Assembly: GCA_945266285.1 (NCBI GenBank)
Contig: CALYOP010000001.1
Location: 372,001-436,000, forward strand
DNA length: 64,000 nt
Direction: 5' to 3'
Origin: an uncultured Commensalibacter sp.
GTDB taxonomy: Bacteria > Pseudomonadota > Alphaproteobacteria > Acetobacterales > Acetobacteraceae
The notes under the pieces: generated by a model
What the model saw: only the letters and a program-made list of their open reading frames with translations
Told to the model about the DNA's origin: nothing
Database searches by the model: none
Position numbers and translations under genes: made by a program
Part shown: in pieces, positions 44,354 to 54,406 of the stretch
Position numbering within the stretch: the first letter of the stretch is position 1
Layout: every line of letters begins with the position of its first letter

Positions 44354-47300
44354 TGAATATACCCCGTATATTTATTCAACGCCCAGTCGCTACTATTTTG
44401 CTTAGTATTGCTTTGGTTTTGGGGGGCATACTCGGCTATATAATGTTACCCGTTGCGGAACTCCCAAATGTTGATTTCCCGGTTATTATTGTTCGTGCAC
44501 AACAACCCGGTGGCACACCTCAGGAAATTGCAAGTTCCGTTGCAGCACCTCTTGAACGTCATTTAGGACAAATTCCTGGCACAACCGAAATGACGTCACA
44601 ATCAACACAAAATCAGGTTCGCATTATTTTACAATTTGACCTGTCCCGTGATGTTAATAGTGCTGCGCGCGATGTGGAAGCTGCCCTACAAGCTGCTAGA
44701 GCTGATTTACCAAGCTCACTACGCACTAATCCAACCTATTTTAAAGCCAATCCAGCAAGCACACCGATTATCGTGTTAGCGGTTACTTCAAAAACGCGTA
44801 CCTTATCCCAACTTTACGATTATGCTACTAACGTCGTACAACAGCGTTTAGCAGCCGTTAAGGGTGTTGGTGAAGTCGATATAGGTGGCAGTTCGCTACC
44901 TGCTATTCGTGTTGAACTTAATCCGCTTCCATTATTCAAATATGGAATTGGTTTTGAAGATATTCGTGCTGCATTAGCTTCCGCCAATGCACATACTCCA
45001 AAAGGCTTTATTGATGAAGGGGAAAAACGCTATCAACTTGCCACAAATGATCAGGTTACATCGGCACAGGATTATAAAGATTTAATCGTAGCCTATCGTA
45101 ATAATTCACCTGTAAGGCTGAATGATGTTGCAGAAATCAGAGATAGCGTCGAAGACGTCCGCAACATAGGTTTCTTCAATAAGGAACCTGCAATCATCAT
45201 GGTAATTTTTCCGCAAGCCAATGCTAATATTATTGACACGACCAATGCAATTCATGCACGCATACCACAAATAAGCAACGCCTTACCTCCCGATATTAAC
45301 ATAAATGTATGCATAGATCGTTCTTTGCCTATCCGTGCCTCTTTGGCGGATACACAACTAACACTTATTATATCGGTTATTTTAGTTATCTTTGTGGTTC
45401 TTGTATTTTTGCATGATCTTCGCTCGGTCTTAATACCCAGCATTGTGGTTCCGACTTCGATTATTGCCACCTTTGGGTTTATGCATCTTTTAGGATATTC
45501 TCTTGATAATTTTTCACTGATTGCACTGACAATTTCTACGGGGTTTGTTGTAGACGATGCCATTGTGGTTCTTGAAAATATCAGCCGTCATATTGAAGCT
45601 GGCATGTCGCCAAAACAAGCCGCCCTTTATGGGGCAAAAGAAGTTTCTTTTACCGTAATATCAATTACGATTTCTCTGATTGCAATATTTTTGCCTATTT
45701 TATTGCTAGGTGGGATCATTGGGCGGCTATTTCATGAATTTGCCATGACATTGACGATTACCTTACTCACATCATTGGTTTTATCGCTAACGTTAACGCC
45801 TATGATGTGTGCATATATGCTCAAACATCGTCATCGTAAACCTAAAACCGAATCACGATTTAAACGATTAAATTTGTGCATTAATTTTTGTGAACGGAAT
45901 TTACAGCAATTAAGCGAATTCTATCAGAAATCTTTATATCTAGCATTACGTTACCGCTTACTCGTTGCCCTATCCTTACCAGCGACAATTATCCTGATGG
46001 TATTCTTATTTATTGAAATGCCAAAAGGGTTTTTCCCAAATGAAGATACTGGGTTACTCATTTGTCGATTACAAGGTGATCAATCGATTTCATTTCAGCG
46101 AATGAAAGAAAAACTTATAGAAGCCCAAAACGCACTTCTTGCAGATAAAGATGTGGAATATGTTAGCGCTTTTACAGGGGGCCGTGCAGTCAATCAAAGT
46201 TCAATTTTTGTGAAGCTTATCAGTAAAAAAGATCGCAAAGATAGTATGCAAACCACCATCGCACGCCTTAGTAAACGTTTAAGCAATATGGTTGGTGCGC
46301 GATTTTATATGTATTCACCTGGAGCTATTTTATCCAGCGGTAGATCGAGTAATGCATTATATCAATATACCCTTCAAGGTGATTCAGCAGAAGAACTATA
46401 TAAATGGATGCCTAAACTTGTTTTGGCGTTACAGAAACATCATGACATTATAACCGATGTCTCTTCTGACGTGCAGCAAGGCGGTGAAGCAATGAATATT
46501 GATATTTTACGCGATACCGCAGCCAGAGTTTTAATCACCCCACAATTAATAGCAAATACCCTTTATGATGCCTTTGGACAGCGTGCTGCTTCTGTTATCT
46601 ATAATCCCCTTAATCAATACCGGGTAATTATGGAAGTTGCTCCTCGGTTCTGGAATAATCCTAATACCCTGAAACAAATGTGGGTCAGTGTTGCAGGTGG
46701 ATCAGCAGGAGGCGGAACGATATCCAATACAATTAAGGTACAGCAACCTCATTTGAATGAAGCCGATCAGATCAGCCAACAGAATTTTCGCAACCAAATT
46801 GCCAATAGTCTGGCAGGTGGGAATGGAGCATCAAATGGTTCGGCTGTTTCAACGGATAGTGAAACGATGGTACCACTTTCGGTTGTTACGCGAAAAACGC
46901 CTGCGCTGACTGCATTAACGGTTAATCATCAAGGTCAATTTGTTGCAGCAACGCTTTCTTTTAACCTTGCTAAAAACAAATCTTTGAGCGATGCCGTCCA
47001 TTTAATCAAATCAGAAACCGCCAATATCCATCTTCCAAAAAATATTTCTGGTTTTTTCGCTGGAAATGCTGCGCAGTTTCTAGAAAACAACAATAATGAA
47101 ATTCTAATTATTCTTGGCGCCATTGCTGCTGTTTATATCACTTTAGGAATTCTTTATGAAAGTTATGCCCATCCTATAACTATTCTTTCAACATTACCCT
47201 CAGCTGGTGTCGGTGCCTTAATTGCTCTGAATCTGTTTGGGCAAGAATTTTCTCTTGTTGCTATGATCGGGATCATCCTTCTTATTGGGATTGTAAAAAA

Positions 47301-47646
47301 GAATGCAATTTTAATGATTGATTTTGCAATAAACGCTGAACGTATTGATAACATGAAAGCAGAAGAATCTATTCTTCTGGCATGTAAATTACGATTTAGA
47401 CCCATTATGATGACCTCTATCGCTGCAGCAATGGGTGCTGTTCCTCTGATTGTTACTTCGGGATATGGTAATGAAATACGACGACCATTAGGAATCGCAA
47501 TTGTTGGCGGCATGATTATGAGCCAAGCCTTAACGCTTTACACCACACCAGTGATGTATCTTTATATCGATAAATTCCGTTCTTGGTGGAATTCTAAATT
47601 TTTTAAAAGCAAAGAAACTTCACGTGCTAAATCTTCCAATTTTTAA
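44353..47646 (+). CDS. RND efflux permease, MdtC-like
   Basis: Second pump of the pair, 1097 residues. Diagnostic parts are IPRIFIQRPVATILLSIALV at the N-terminus, [20 protein letters not shown] with the proton-relay Asp pair (about residue 400) and [20 protein letters not shown] (about 980). The second periplasmic loop has a Gly/Ser/Asn-rich insert (GNGASNGSAVSTDSE, about 825-840) not seen in the first pump. It overlaps the preceding stop by one base (TAATG) and the downstream channel gene by 23 bases, so all four proteins are probably made from one transcript. Confidence 0.94.
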   Translation: MNIPRIFIQRPVATILLSIALVLGGILGYIMLPVAELPNVDFPVIIVRAQQPGGTPQEIASSVAAPLERHLGQIPGTTEMTSQSTQNQVRIILQFDLSRDVNSAARDVEAALQAARADLPSSLRTNPTYFKANPASTPIIVLAVTSKTRTLSQLYDYATNVVQQRLAAVKGVGEVDIGGSSLPAIRVELNPLPLFKYGIGFEDIRAALASANAHTPKGFIDEGEKRYQLATNDQVTSAQDYKDLIVAYRNNSPVRLNDVAEIRDSVEDVRNIGFFNKEPAIIMVIFPQANANIIDTTNAIHARIPQISNALPPDININVCIDRSLPIRASLADTQLTLIISVILVIFVVLVFLHDLRSVLIPSIVVPTSIIATFGFMHLLGYSLDNFSLIALTISTGFVVDDAIVVLENISRHIEAGMSPKQAALYGAKEVSFTVISITISLIAIFLPILLLGGIIGRLFHEFAMTLTITLLTSLVLSLTLTPMMCAYMLKHRHRKPKTESRFKRLNLCINFCERNLQQLSEFYQKSLYLALRYRLLVALSLPATIILMVFLFIEMPKGFFPNEDTGLLICRLQGDQSISFQRMKEKLIEAQNALLADKDVEYVSAFTGGRAVNQSSIFVKLISKKDRKDSMQTTIARLSKRLSNMVGARFYMYSPGAILSSGRSSNALYQYTLQGDSAEELYKWMPKLVLALQKHHDIITDVSSDVQQGGEAMNIDILRDTAARVLITPQLIANTLYDAFGQRAASVIYNPLNQYRVIMEVAPRFWNNPNTLKQMWVSVAGGSAGGGTISNTIKVQQPHLNEADQISQQNFRNQIANSLAGGNGASNGSAVSTDSETMVPLSVVTRKTPALTALTVNHQGQFVAATLSFNLAKNKSLSDAVHLIKSETANIHLPKNISGFFAGNAAQFLENNNNEILIILGAIAAVYITLGILYESYAHPITILSTLPSAGVGALIALNLFGQEFSLVAMIGIILLIGIVKKNAILMIDFAINAERIDNMKAEESILLACKLRFRPIMMTSIAAAMGAVPLIVTSGYGNEIRRPLGIAIVGGMIMSQALTLYTTPVMYLYIDKFRSWWNSKFFKSKETSRAKSSNF

Positions 47647-49165
47647 AAATAATAACAAATATTTATATCGTTCTTTCTTGGCTGGGTTATCTTTACTGTC
47701 AATGACAGCCTGCATGGTGGGGCCCAATTATCATGTTCCCTCAGCCATTATCTCTCCACGTTTTAAAGAACTTAAACCGTTACCAGGATGGCAAAAAGCT
47801 GATTCAAGTCTTGCAGCACTTGATAAACAAGAATGGTGGACAATTTATAATGACCCTTTGCTCAATCAATTAGAAGAGCAAGTTGATATTTCAAACCAAA
47901 ATTTAAAAATTGCTGAAGCTAATTACCGGTACGCACGTGCTTTGATAAACCAAACACGTGCCGGCTTATTCCCCGGCCTTTCAATGGGTACTCAATTTAA
48001 TCGCGAAGGTAAAGGTGGTAGCACATTAAACACTGCCGGCGGTAATATTAATAATTTCGGGGGTGCTACTAAAAATACCTACACGCTTTCTACTGCAGCA
48101 AGTTGGGATGTGGATTTATGGGGTAAAATTCGTCGTAATGTTGAAAGCCAGGTTGCTTCTGCGCAAGCAAGTGCTGCAGATTTGGCAAATGCACGCCTTT
48201 CTTACCAAAGTGAGCTAGCACAAGCTTATTTCAATCTGCGTTATCAAGATTCTCTTGAAGACCTATTACAAAAAAATGCTGATTTTTATCAACAATCCCT
48301 TCAAGTTACCCAAAATCAATATAATGCAGGGATCATTAACCCTACGGCTTTATTACAAGCTCAGACCCAACTCCAACAAACAAAAGCATTATTAGTACAA
48401 ACTGGAATTGCCCGTGCACAATATGAACATGCTATTGCTGTATTAATGGGCAAGCCGCCTGCAGATGTCGATATTCCCAAAGGAAAACTTCCTTTTACAA
48501 TACCCCCAATTCCTGCAACAGTACCGGCTACTTTATTGCAAAGGAGACCTGATATTGCTTCGGCTGAGCGCGAGATGGAAACCTATAATGCTCAAATTGG
48601 CGCAGCGCTTGCCGCATTCTTTCCCGATATAACGCTCAGTGCTAATTTAGGTTACAGTGGCGATCCCGTTGGGAGTTTAGTAAATGTTGCTAATCGTGTT
48701 TGGTCTTTAGGTGCTGCAGCATCTGAAAACTTATTTGACGGAGGTGCAAGAACGGCTTCTCTACGTGCTGCAGAAGCAATGTATGATCAAGCGGTTGCCA
48801 AATACCGACAAACCGTTTTAAGTGCTTTGCAAAGTACGGAAGACCAACTTTCAAACTTAAGAATTTTAGAACAGCAAGCAATTCAGCAACAACAAGCCGT
48901 TGAATTTTCCAATCAAACCGTAACTGTTGCATATAACCAATTTCTTGCTGGAACAGAAGATTACACTACAGTAGTAACAGCCGAAGTCACTTCTTTAAAT
49001 AATCAACAAACAGCGTTAGGAATACAACAACAACGTATCATCGATAGTGTGTTATTGATACAAAATCTTGGTGGCGGATGGAATCGTGATCGTTTGCCAA
49101 GCAAACATTCACTACAAACTAATCTACCTTTTGTTCCGTCCTTTATTCAGAAAGATCATAATTAG
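47624..49165 (+). CDS. Outer-membrane efflux lipoprotein (NodT/OprM family)
   Basis: Trimeric channel that completes the tripartite pump. A lipoprotein signal is followed by Cys at residue 30 (SLLSMTAC; Met at -3 is unusual for a lipobox), then VGPNYHVPS, the common start of mature NodT-family proteins. Two outer-membrane efflux repeats follow, rich in long helices (WWTIYNDPLLNQLEEQV, DVDLWGKIRRNVESQVASAQ, RRPDIASAEREMETYNAQIG, YRQTVLSALQSTEDQLSNLR). The GTG start at 47624 lies inside the end of the MdtC-like gene. It is the only outer-membrane factor in the window and could also serve the EmrAB-type exporter. Confidence 0.92.
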   Translation: MLNLPIFKNNNKYLYRSFLAGLSLLSMTACMVGPNYHVPSAIISPRFKELKPLPGWQKADSSLAALDKQEWWTIYNDPLLNQLEEQVDISNQNLKIAEANYRYARALINQTRAGLFPGLSMGTQFNREGKGGSTLNTAGGNINNFGGATKNTYTLSTAASWDVDLWGKIRRNVESQVASAQASAADLANARLSYQSELAQAYFNLRYQDSLEDLLQKNADFYQQSLQVTQNQYNAGIINPTALLQAQTQLQQTKALLVQTGIARAQYEHAIAVLMGKPPADVDIPKGKLPFTIPPIPATVPATLLQRRPDIASAEREMETYNAQIGAALAAFFPDITLSANLGYSGDPVGSLVNVANRVWSLGAAASENLFDGGARTASLRAAEAMYDQAVAKYRQTVLSALQSTEDQLSNLRILEQQAIQQQQAVEFSNQTVTVAYNQFLAGTEDYTTVVTAEVTSLNNQQTALGIQQQRIIDSVLLIQNLGGGWNRDRLPSKHSLQTNLPFVPSFIQKDHN

Positions 49166-49584
49166 CTTGCATGGTTATAAAAATATGGATTTTATTATCT
49201 CATATAATAATCAGAAAAACATTAGGACAATCGGTGTTATAAAAGTTAGAATTTTAATATTTGCGTAACTATTCCATTCAAATGAAAATTAATAATGCTT
49301 CTATCATATTCGGTAACGAAATTTATTTTACTAAAATTGAAGCATTATTTCTTAATGTCATTTTCTTTGTGTAAATCAGTTTGTTAGAAATCCAATATAG
49401 GAAGGCAATACTCTATTACGAAACGGGTTAATCAAACATTAAAGGATAATATATTTTGATGAAAAATACATGATCATTTAATTTGCAAAATATTAATGAA
49501 TCTTCTTTACAAGAATTCTATTTTCTTCATTCTTGTTTGGTTATAAAAACAACATTTTAAAACGTGATTTATTAATAAATAAAA
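49166..49584. other. AT-rich convergent intergenic region with an 11-bp inverted repeat
   Basis: About 420 bases between the end of the efflux operon and the terminator of rplQ. No gene is supported. AATAATGCTTC (49291-49301) and GAAGCATTATT (49339-49349) are exact inverted copies 37 bases apart; the loop holds TTCG-GTAA-CGAA, a small hairpin with a GNRA-type tetraloop. TTTCTTAATG follows, so it may end the efflux transcript. Imperfect AT-only inverted repeats also occur near 49190-49215. Confidence 0.45.
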
Positions 49585-49613
49585 AAAAGGAGACAATCAT
49601 TTTGTCTCCTTTT
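49585..49613 (-). terminator. Rho-independent terminator of the ribosomal supercluster
   Basis: A perfect 12-bp stem (AAAAGGAGACAA with its inverse) and a 5-base loop. On the reverse strand it follows the rplQ stop by about 24 bases and runs into TTTTATTTATT. Confidence 0.9.
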
Positions 49614-49637
49614 CTTATAACAATCTTTAAGAAATTG

Positions 49638-50063
49638 TTATGCAGCCATATCTTCTTCAACCTGTTGTTCAGGTTTTGGGTCACTATCTTGACCACGTGC
49701 ATTAACATCACGTTCTACAAATTCAATAATAGCCATATCAGCAGCATCCCCGTAACGTATTCCTGCTTTAAGAATACGAAGATAACCGCCTTGACGACCT
49801 TTATAACGATCCGCAATTGCCGTAAAAAGTTTTGTAACAATCGTATCATCACGTAACATTGCATAAGCTTGTCTACGTGTATGTAAGGTACCCTTTTTTC
49901 CTAAGGTAACCAGTTTTTCTACAACTGGACGAAGTTCCTTCGCCTTTGGTAAGGTTGTCGTAATCTGTTCGTGTTTGATTAATGCTACTGCCATATTACG
50001 AAACATGGCGCGACGATGCGATGTTGTTACACCAAGCTTCCGGCCAGCTATACCGTGACGCAT
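49638..50063 (-). CDS. rplQ: 50S ribosomal protein L17
   Basis: Large-subunit protein near the exit tunnel. [20 protein letters not shown] at the N-terminus and [20 protein letters not shown] are the family marks; [20 protein letters not shown] follows. A 20-residue acidic tail ([11 protein letters not shown]) follows the core. Last gene of the supercluster, 32 bases after rpoA and before a strong terminator. Confidence 0.97.
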   Translation of the reverse strand: MRHGIAGRKLGVTTSHRRAMFRNMAVALIKHEQITTTLPKAKELRPVVEKLVTLGKKGTLHTRRQAYAMLRDDTIVTKLFTAIADRYKGRQGGYLRILKAGIRYGDAADMAIIEFVERDVNARGQDSDPKPEQQVEEDMAA

Positions 50064-50095
50064 AATATTTTCCCTATAATTATCAGTTCAGGAGC

Positions 50096-51115
50096 TTAGA
50101 AAAGCTCATCCAACCGCTTTGCCAATTCCTCGATATTTTCAGGTGGCCAAGCCGGTACGTTCATTCCCAATGATAAGCCCATTGAAGAAAGCACTTCTTT
50201 AATTTCATTGAGCGATTTCCGCCCGAAATTAGGAGTACGCAACATTTCCTGCTCAGTTCTCTGAACTAAATCACCGATATAAACTATATTGTCATTTTTC
50301 AAGCAATTTGCACTACGAACAGACAATTCAAGCTCATCAACTTTACGCAGAAGATTGCGATTAAAGGGCAGATCTTCCTGAGGTTCTTCCGTTGCAACCG
50401 GTTTAGGTTCTTCAAAGTTAATGAAGAGTTGTAACTGATCTTGCAAAATACGTGCAGCAAGTGCAACCGCATTTTCCGGTGTTACCGAACCATCAGTTTC
50501 CAACGTCAACAATAATTTATCGTAATCTGTAACCTGTCCTACGCGTGTTGGCTCAACTTTATAAGAGACACGACGTACAGGAGAATAAATGGCATCAACG
50601 GGAATCATTCCAATTGGTGAATCTTCCTGACGGTTAGCTGCAGCAGGAACATAACCTTTTCCCATATTAACCGTAAATTCCATCCCCAATTTGACTCCAT
50701 CATCAAGAGTACAAATCACGAGATCAGGATTCATGATTTCGATATCATGACCGGTCTGTATCTGACCTGCAGTAACCTCACCAGGCCCAACAGCAGATAG
50801 AATCATACGTTTTGGTCCTTCGCTATGCATACGAAGTGCCAATTGTTTTACATTCAAGACAATATCTGTAACATCTTCACGAACCCCATTCACTGATGAA
50901 AATTCATGTAAGACACCATCAATCTGAACTGCTGTGACAGCAGCCCCTTGAAGAGAAGAAAGAAGAACCCGCCGGAGCGCATTACCGAGCGTCATGCCGA
51001 AGCCACGTTCAAGTGGCTCCGCCACCACGGTCGCCACATGAGATGACGCCGAGCCCGGTTCGACTTCCAGCTTCTCCGGCTTAATAAGAGATTGCCAGTT
51101 TTTCTGGAGGACCAA
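50096..51115 (-). CDS. rpoA: RNA polymerase alpha subunit
   Basis: Scaffold for polymerase assembly and contact point for activators and UP elements. The N-terminal assembly domain (about residues 1-235) includes [20 protein letters not shown]; the flexible linker contains [20 protein letters not shown]; the C-terminal domain (about 255-330) has [20 protein letters not shown] and [20 protein letters not shown]. It follows rpsK by 118 bases; rpsD, which lies between them in E. coli, is absent, as is usual in alphaproteobacteria. Confidence 0.97.
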   Translation of the reverse strand: MVLQKNWQSLIKPEKLEVEPGSASSHVATVVAEPLERGFGMTLGNALRRVLLSSLQGAAVTAVQIDGVLHEFSSVNGVREDVTDIVLNVKQLALRMHSEGPKRMILSAVGPGEVTAGQIQTGHDIEIMNPDLVICTLDDGVKLGMEFTVNMGKGYVPAAANRQEDSPIGMIPVDAIYSPVRRVSYKVEPTRVGQVTDYDKLLLTLETDGSVTPENAVALAARILQDQLQLFINFEEPKPVATEEPQEDLPFNRNLLRKVDELELSVRSANCLKNDNIVYIGDLVQRTEQEMLRTPNFGRKSLNEIKEVLSSMGLSLGMNVPAWPPENIEELAKRLDELF

Positions 51116-51199
51116 GGTGGTGGCCTTTCAAAAAAGAAATTACCATAAAGGCGATAAAACCCTGATTTAAAATAAACCAGGATTATTCTCTAAAATTCC

Positions 51200-51222
51200 C
51201 CTCTATTCGTTTAGAAGAGAGG
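51200..51222 (-). repeat. Hairpin in the rpsK-rpoA gap
   Basis: CCTCTATTC (51200-51208) pairs with GAAGAGAGG (51214-51222) with one mismatch and a 5-base loop; GGAATTTTAG follows on the reverse strand. It could be a weak attenuator or an RNA-processing site that adjusts rpoA relative to the ribosomal genes. The T run is too short for a confident terminator. Confidence 0.35.
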
Positions 51223-51233
51223 ATAATAATCAA

Positions 51234-51626
51234 TTAGACGCGACGACGTTTACGTGGTCGACATCCATTATGCGGAATGGGCGTAGTATCCCGAATAGAA
51301 GTAACGGAGAATCCAACAGCCTGCAAAGCACGCAATGCACTTTCCCGACCAGATCCAGGACCCGAAACTTCGATTTCAAGCGTTTCCATTCCATGTTCAC
51401 GAGCTTTACGACCTGCGTCTTCAGCAGCAACCTGTGCAGCATAAGGCGTAGATTTACGGGAACCTTTAAATCCTTGAGCTCCAGCAGAAGACCAGGAAAT
51501 AGCATTACCCTGAGCATCTGAAATCGTAATCATAGTGTTATTAAACGTAGACAAAACATGTGCTACGCCAGAAATAATATTTTTGCGTTCTTTCTTTCGA
51601 AGACGCTGTGCGGCGGGTTTCGCCAT
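51234..51626 (-). CDS. rpsK: 30S ribosomal protein S11
   Basis: Platform protein that contacts mRNA near the exit site. Marks are [40 protein letters not shown] and the C-terminal [18 protein letters not shown]. The 130-residue length is standard. It starts 53 bases after rpsM. Confidence 0.97.
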   Translation of the reverse strand: MAKPAAQRLRKKERKNIISGVAHVLSTFNNTMITISDAQGNAISWSSAGAQGFKGSRKSTPYAAQVAAEDAGRKAREHGMETLEIEVSGPGSGRESALRALQAVGFSVTSIRDTTPIPHNGCRPRKRRRV

Positions 51627-51679
51627 GATTTACTTATCCTGTTCGTTTAGCAAAAAAACATAAACTTAATCGTAAAGGA

Positions 51680-52060
51680 TTAACGTGTTACCTTTTTCTT
51701 ACCCGCAATAGCTACGGCCTTACCTTTGCGTGTACGCGCATTGGTATGAGTTCTTTGTCCACGCACAGGCAAACCACGGCGGTGACGTAAACCCCGATAA
51801 CATCCCAAATCCATCAAACGCTTAATATTCATCGCTATATCACGACGAAGATCACCTTCTACCTGATGGTATTCGCTATCAATTAATTCACGAATTTTCA
51901 GAATTTCGTCATCTGAAAGTTCGTTAACTCTGCGTTCATCTGGAATAGAAAGTTTATTACAGATTTCCTGCGCTTTTGTCGGTCCAATGCCGTATATGTA
52001 ACGCAGACCTATTGTTACCCGTTTATTTGTCGGGATGTTTACGCCGGCAATACGCGCCAC
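51680..52060 (-). CDS. rpsM: 30S ribosomal protein S13
   Basis: Head protein that bridges to the large subunit. [34 protein letters not shown] and [20 protein letters not shown] are complete in 126 residues. A promoter is visible in the 192-base gap behind adk, so the rpsM-rpsK-rpoA-rplQ part can be transcribed on its own. Confidence 0.97.
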   Translation of the reverse strand: MARIAGVNIPTNKRVTIGLRYIYGIGPTKAQEICNKLSIPDERRVNELSDDEILKIRELIDSEYHQVEGDLRRDIAMNIKRLMDLGCYRGLRHRRGLPVRGQRTHTNARTRKGKAVAIAGKKKVTR

Positions 52061-52202
52061 GCCTGTTACTCCTCACTGACCTGAAATCAGGCTTATATTT
52101 TTAAAACTCGATGCTACTTTTAAAGGAACGACATCCTTTAAACTAACAAATTCTATAAAACGTTAGCTTTACAGCAAAAAACTACCTTGCCTAAAGGTGC
52201 GG

Positions 52203-52230
52203 ATAATATACAATCCGTGTTTAGAGTCAA
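52203..52230 (-). promoter_or_regulatory. Sigma-70 promoter for rpsM-rpsK-rpoA-rplQ
   Basis: On the reverse strand TTGACT (52225-52230) and TATTAT (52203-52208) are separated by 16 bases, in the gap after the adk stop and about 143 bases before rpsM. The leader after it holds several short inverted repeats (ACCTT/AAGGT and CTAAC/GTTAG among them). Confidence 0.6.
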
Positions 52231-52252
52231 GATAATGTTTAAATAATATTTT

Positions 52253-52918
52253 TTAACCCTGCTGTATTCTAATTTTTTTTAGCACTTCGTCAATCTCTTG
52301 ACCAACTTCATTGATATCTTTTGTACCATCTATGATAAAAAGACAATTTTTTTTCTCATAGTATGGTAATAATGGCGCAGTTTGGTTTCTATAAGTTTCC
52401 AAACGAGCCAAAACGGTTTCCCTATTATCATCTTTACGATGAATAAATTCATGAGACCCACAAGAATCGCACTCACCTTCATGTTTAGGCTTGTTAAAAT
52501 ATTTATTATAACTTGCACCACATTGAGCACAGCTGAATCTTCCAGCAATTCGATCGGCTAAAGCGGATTCGTCGACTTTAAGCGACAAAACGACATTCAG
52601 TGTTAGATTCTGCTCAGAAAACATTTTATCTAACGCTTTTGCTTGCTCCAAATTTCTTGGAAAACCGTCTAGAATAAACCCATTCTTACAATCATCGGCC
52701 TTGACGCGTTTTTGTATCATAGAAACCATTAAACTGTCAGGAACCAATTGTCCAGCATTCATAATTTCTTGCGCTTGTTTTCCGATCTCACTATTCGCTT
52801 TAACTTCTGCACGAAGCATGTCTCCCGTTGAGATCGGAGCTATCCCATATTTCTTTGCAAGACGCTGCGATTGTGTTCCTTTTCCAGCGCCTGGGGGACC
52901 TAAGAAAATTATATTCAC
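52253..52918 (-). CDS. adk: Adenylate kinase
   Basis: Interconverts ATP + AMP and 2 ADP. The P-loop is IIFLGPPGAGKGTQSQRLAK at the N-terminus, the AMP-binding part GFPRNLEQAKALD, and the lid domain (about residues 125-165) carries four cysteines, CAQC and CDSC, in the pattern of a structural zinc site; Gram-negative enteric enzymes lack these. At 221 residues it is a long-form enzyme. The ATG overlaps the secY stop by 4 bases. Confidence 0.97.
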   Translation of the reverse strand: MNIIFLGPPGAGKGTQSQRLAKKYGIAPISTGDMLRAEVKANSEIGKQAQEIMNAGQLVPDSLMVSMIQKRVKADDCKNGFILDGFPRNLEQAKALDKMFSEQNLTLNVVLSLKVDESALADRIAGRFSCAQCGASYNKYFNKPKHEGECDSCGSHEFIHRKDDNRETVLARLETYRNQTAPLLPYYEKKNCLFIIDGTKDINEVGQEIDEVLKKIRIQQG

Positions 52919-54267
52919 CGTTTTTTCACCTTACTACCACGAGATTTACGAAGCAGCCCTTGATATTGATGTGCTACTAAATGCGATTGTACTTGCGTTA
53001 CTGTATCTATCGTAACAGACACAATAATGATTAAACTTGTTCCCCCGAAATAAAAAGGAACATTATAATGACTAATCAATATTTGAGGAATTAAACACAC
53101 TACAACCATATAAGCTGCACCAATAGTTGTTAAGCGTGTAAGAATCCGATCAAAATAGACTGCTGTATTTGCACCAGGGCGTATACCCGGAATAAACCCC
53201 CCTTGTTTTCTTAAATTATCTGCAGTTTCTTGAGGATTGAATGTCACCGCGGCATAAAAATAAGAAAAGAAAACGATCATAGCGGCATAAAAAACCATAT
53301 ATAATGCTCGCCCTTGACCAAATTCCTGACCTAAAAATGCTAACCATTTTGGGGTTGATTCACTATTTAGAAATCCAGCAATCGTGACGGGGATTAATAA
53401 TACTGACGATGCAAAAATCGGTGGAATTACACCGGCCGTATTAACCTTTAACGGCATATGTGTAGATTCTCCACCATATTGCCGTTGTCCAACCTGACGC
53501 TTAGGATATTGAATAATTACTTTACGCTGTGCCTGTTCCATAAACACAATAAAAGCAATAGTCGCACCAGCTAAAACAAGAAATAAAAGAACAAAAGCGG
53601 GTGAAAGCGCTCCTGTATAGCTCAGCTGAAACAAGCTGGCCAAAGCGTGCGGTAAATTAGCGACGATACCTGCAAAAATGATTAATGAGATCCCATTACC
53701 CACGCCTCGTGAAGTAATTTGCTCTCCTAACCACATTAAAAACATAGTGCCACCAACTAAGGTGATCACACAGGATAAAATGAAAAAGACTCCAGGGTTA
53801 ATGACTGCCGTAACGCCACCATTCCCCGTCATATTTTCTAATCCTATAGCAATGCCATAAGCTTGAATCATCGCAATAAATACGGTCAGATATCGCGTAT
53901 ATTGATTCAGCTTTTTGCGCCCTTGCTCACCTTCTTTTTTCAAAGCTTCAAGAGAAGGAAGCGCATGTGACATCAATTGGATAATAATCGATGCACTAAT
54001 ATAAGGCATGATATTTAAGGCAAAAATTGTCATACGACCTAAAGAACCACCACTGAACATATCAAACATGCCCAGGATGCCTCCCTGGTGACGCGCTAAA
54101 AGTTGCGCCATCCCTGTCGCATCGATACCAGGAACCGGTATATAAGTTCCCAAACGGTAAACAATAAGAACGCCTAATGTAAACCAGATACGCTTTTTCA
54201 ATTCAGTCGCTTTGGAAAAGGCGCTGACATTAACTGAAGCTGCCAATCGTTCGGCCATTGAGGCCAT
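52915..54267 (-). CDS. secY: Protein translocase subunit SecY
   Basis: Channel subunit of the SecYEG translocase. Ten hydrophobic segments are visible; marks include GTYIPVPGIDATGMAQLLAR, FSGGSLGRMTIFALNIMPYI, ALKKEGEQGRKKLNQYTRYL and the cytoplasmic loop ending PGANTAVYFDRILTRLT. I chose ATG 54267, with AAAGGA 8 bases upstream; an in-frame ATG at 54297 would add 10 residues without a comparable site. 139 bases separate it from rplO, more than elsewhere in the spc part, and include a copy-like ACGATACTAC/GTAGTATCGT inverted repeat (54346-54355 with 54388-54397 region) that may form a hairpin. Confidence 0.96.
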   Translation of the reverse strand: MASMAERLAASVNVSAFSKATELKKRIWFTLGVLIVYRLGTYIPVPGIDATGMAQLLARHQGGILGMFDMFSGGSLGRMTIFALNIMPYISASIIIQLMSHALPSLEALKKEGEQGRKKLNQYTRYLTVFIAMIQAYGIAIGLENMTGNGGVTAVINPGVFFILSCVITLVGGTMFLMWLGEQITSRGVGNGISLIIFAGIVANLPHALASLFQLSYTGALSPAFVLLFLVLAGATIAFIVFMEQAQRKVIIQYPKRQVGQRQYGGESTHMPLKVNTAGVIPPIFASSVLLIPVTIAGFLNSESTPKWLAFLGQEFGQGRALYMVFYAAMIVFFSYFYAAVTFNPQETADNLRKQGGFIPGIRPGANTAVYFDRILTRLTTIGAAYMVVVCLIPQILISHYNVPFYFGGTSLIIIVSVTIDTVTQVQSHLVAHQYQGLLRKSRGSKVKKR

Positions 54268-54406
54268 ATGCTTATCCTTTCGCAAAAACAGCGTCACCGC
54301 AATATTGTACGGGACGCTGTAATTTTAAGACCTAAACGCTTTAAGTAGTATCGTAATTACAAACTTAATTAATCAAATAAATTACGACGATACTACCTCC
54401 CTAAGA

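Noticed and set aside
49533-49856. 107-residue open frame on the forward strand running into rplQ
   Set aside because: It crosses the rplQ terminator and is antisense to rplQ; low-complexity, Ile/Thr/Phe-rich translation typical of non-coding AT-rich DNA.
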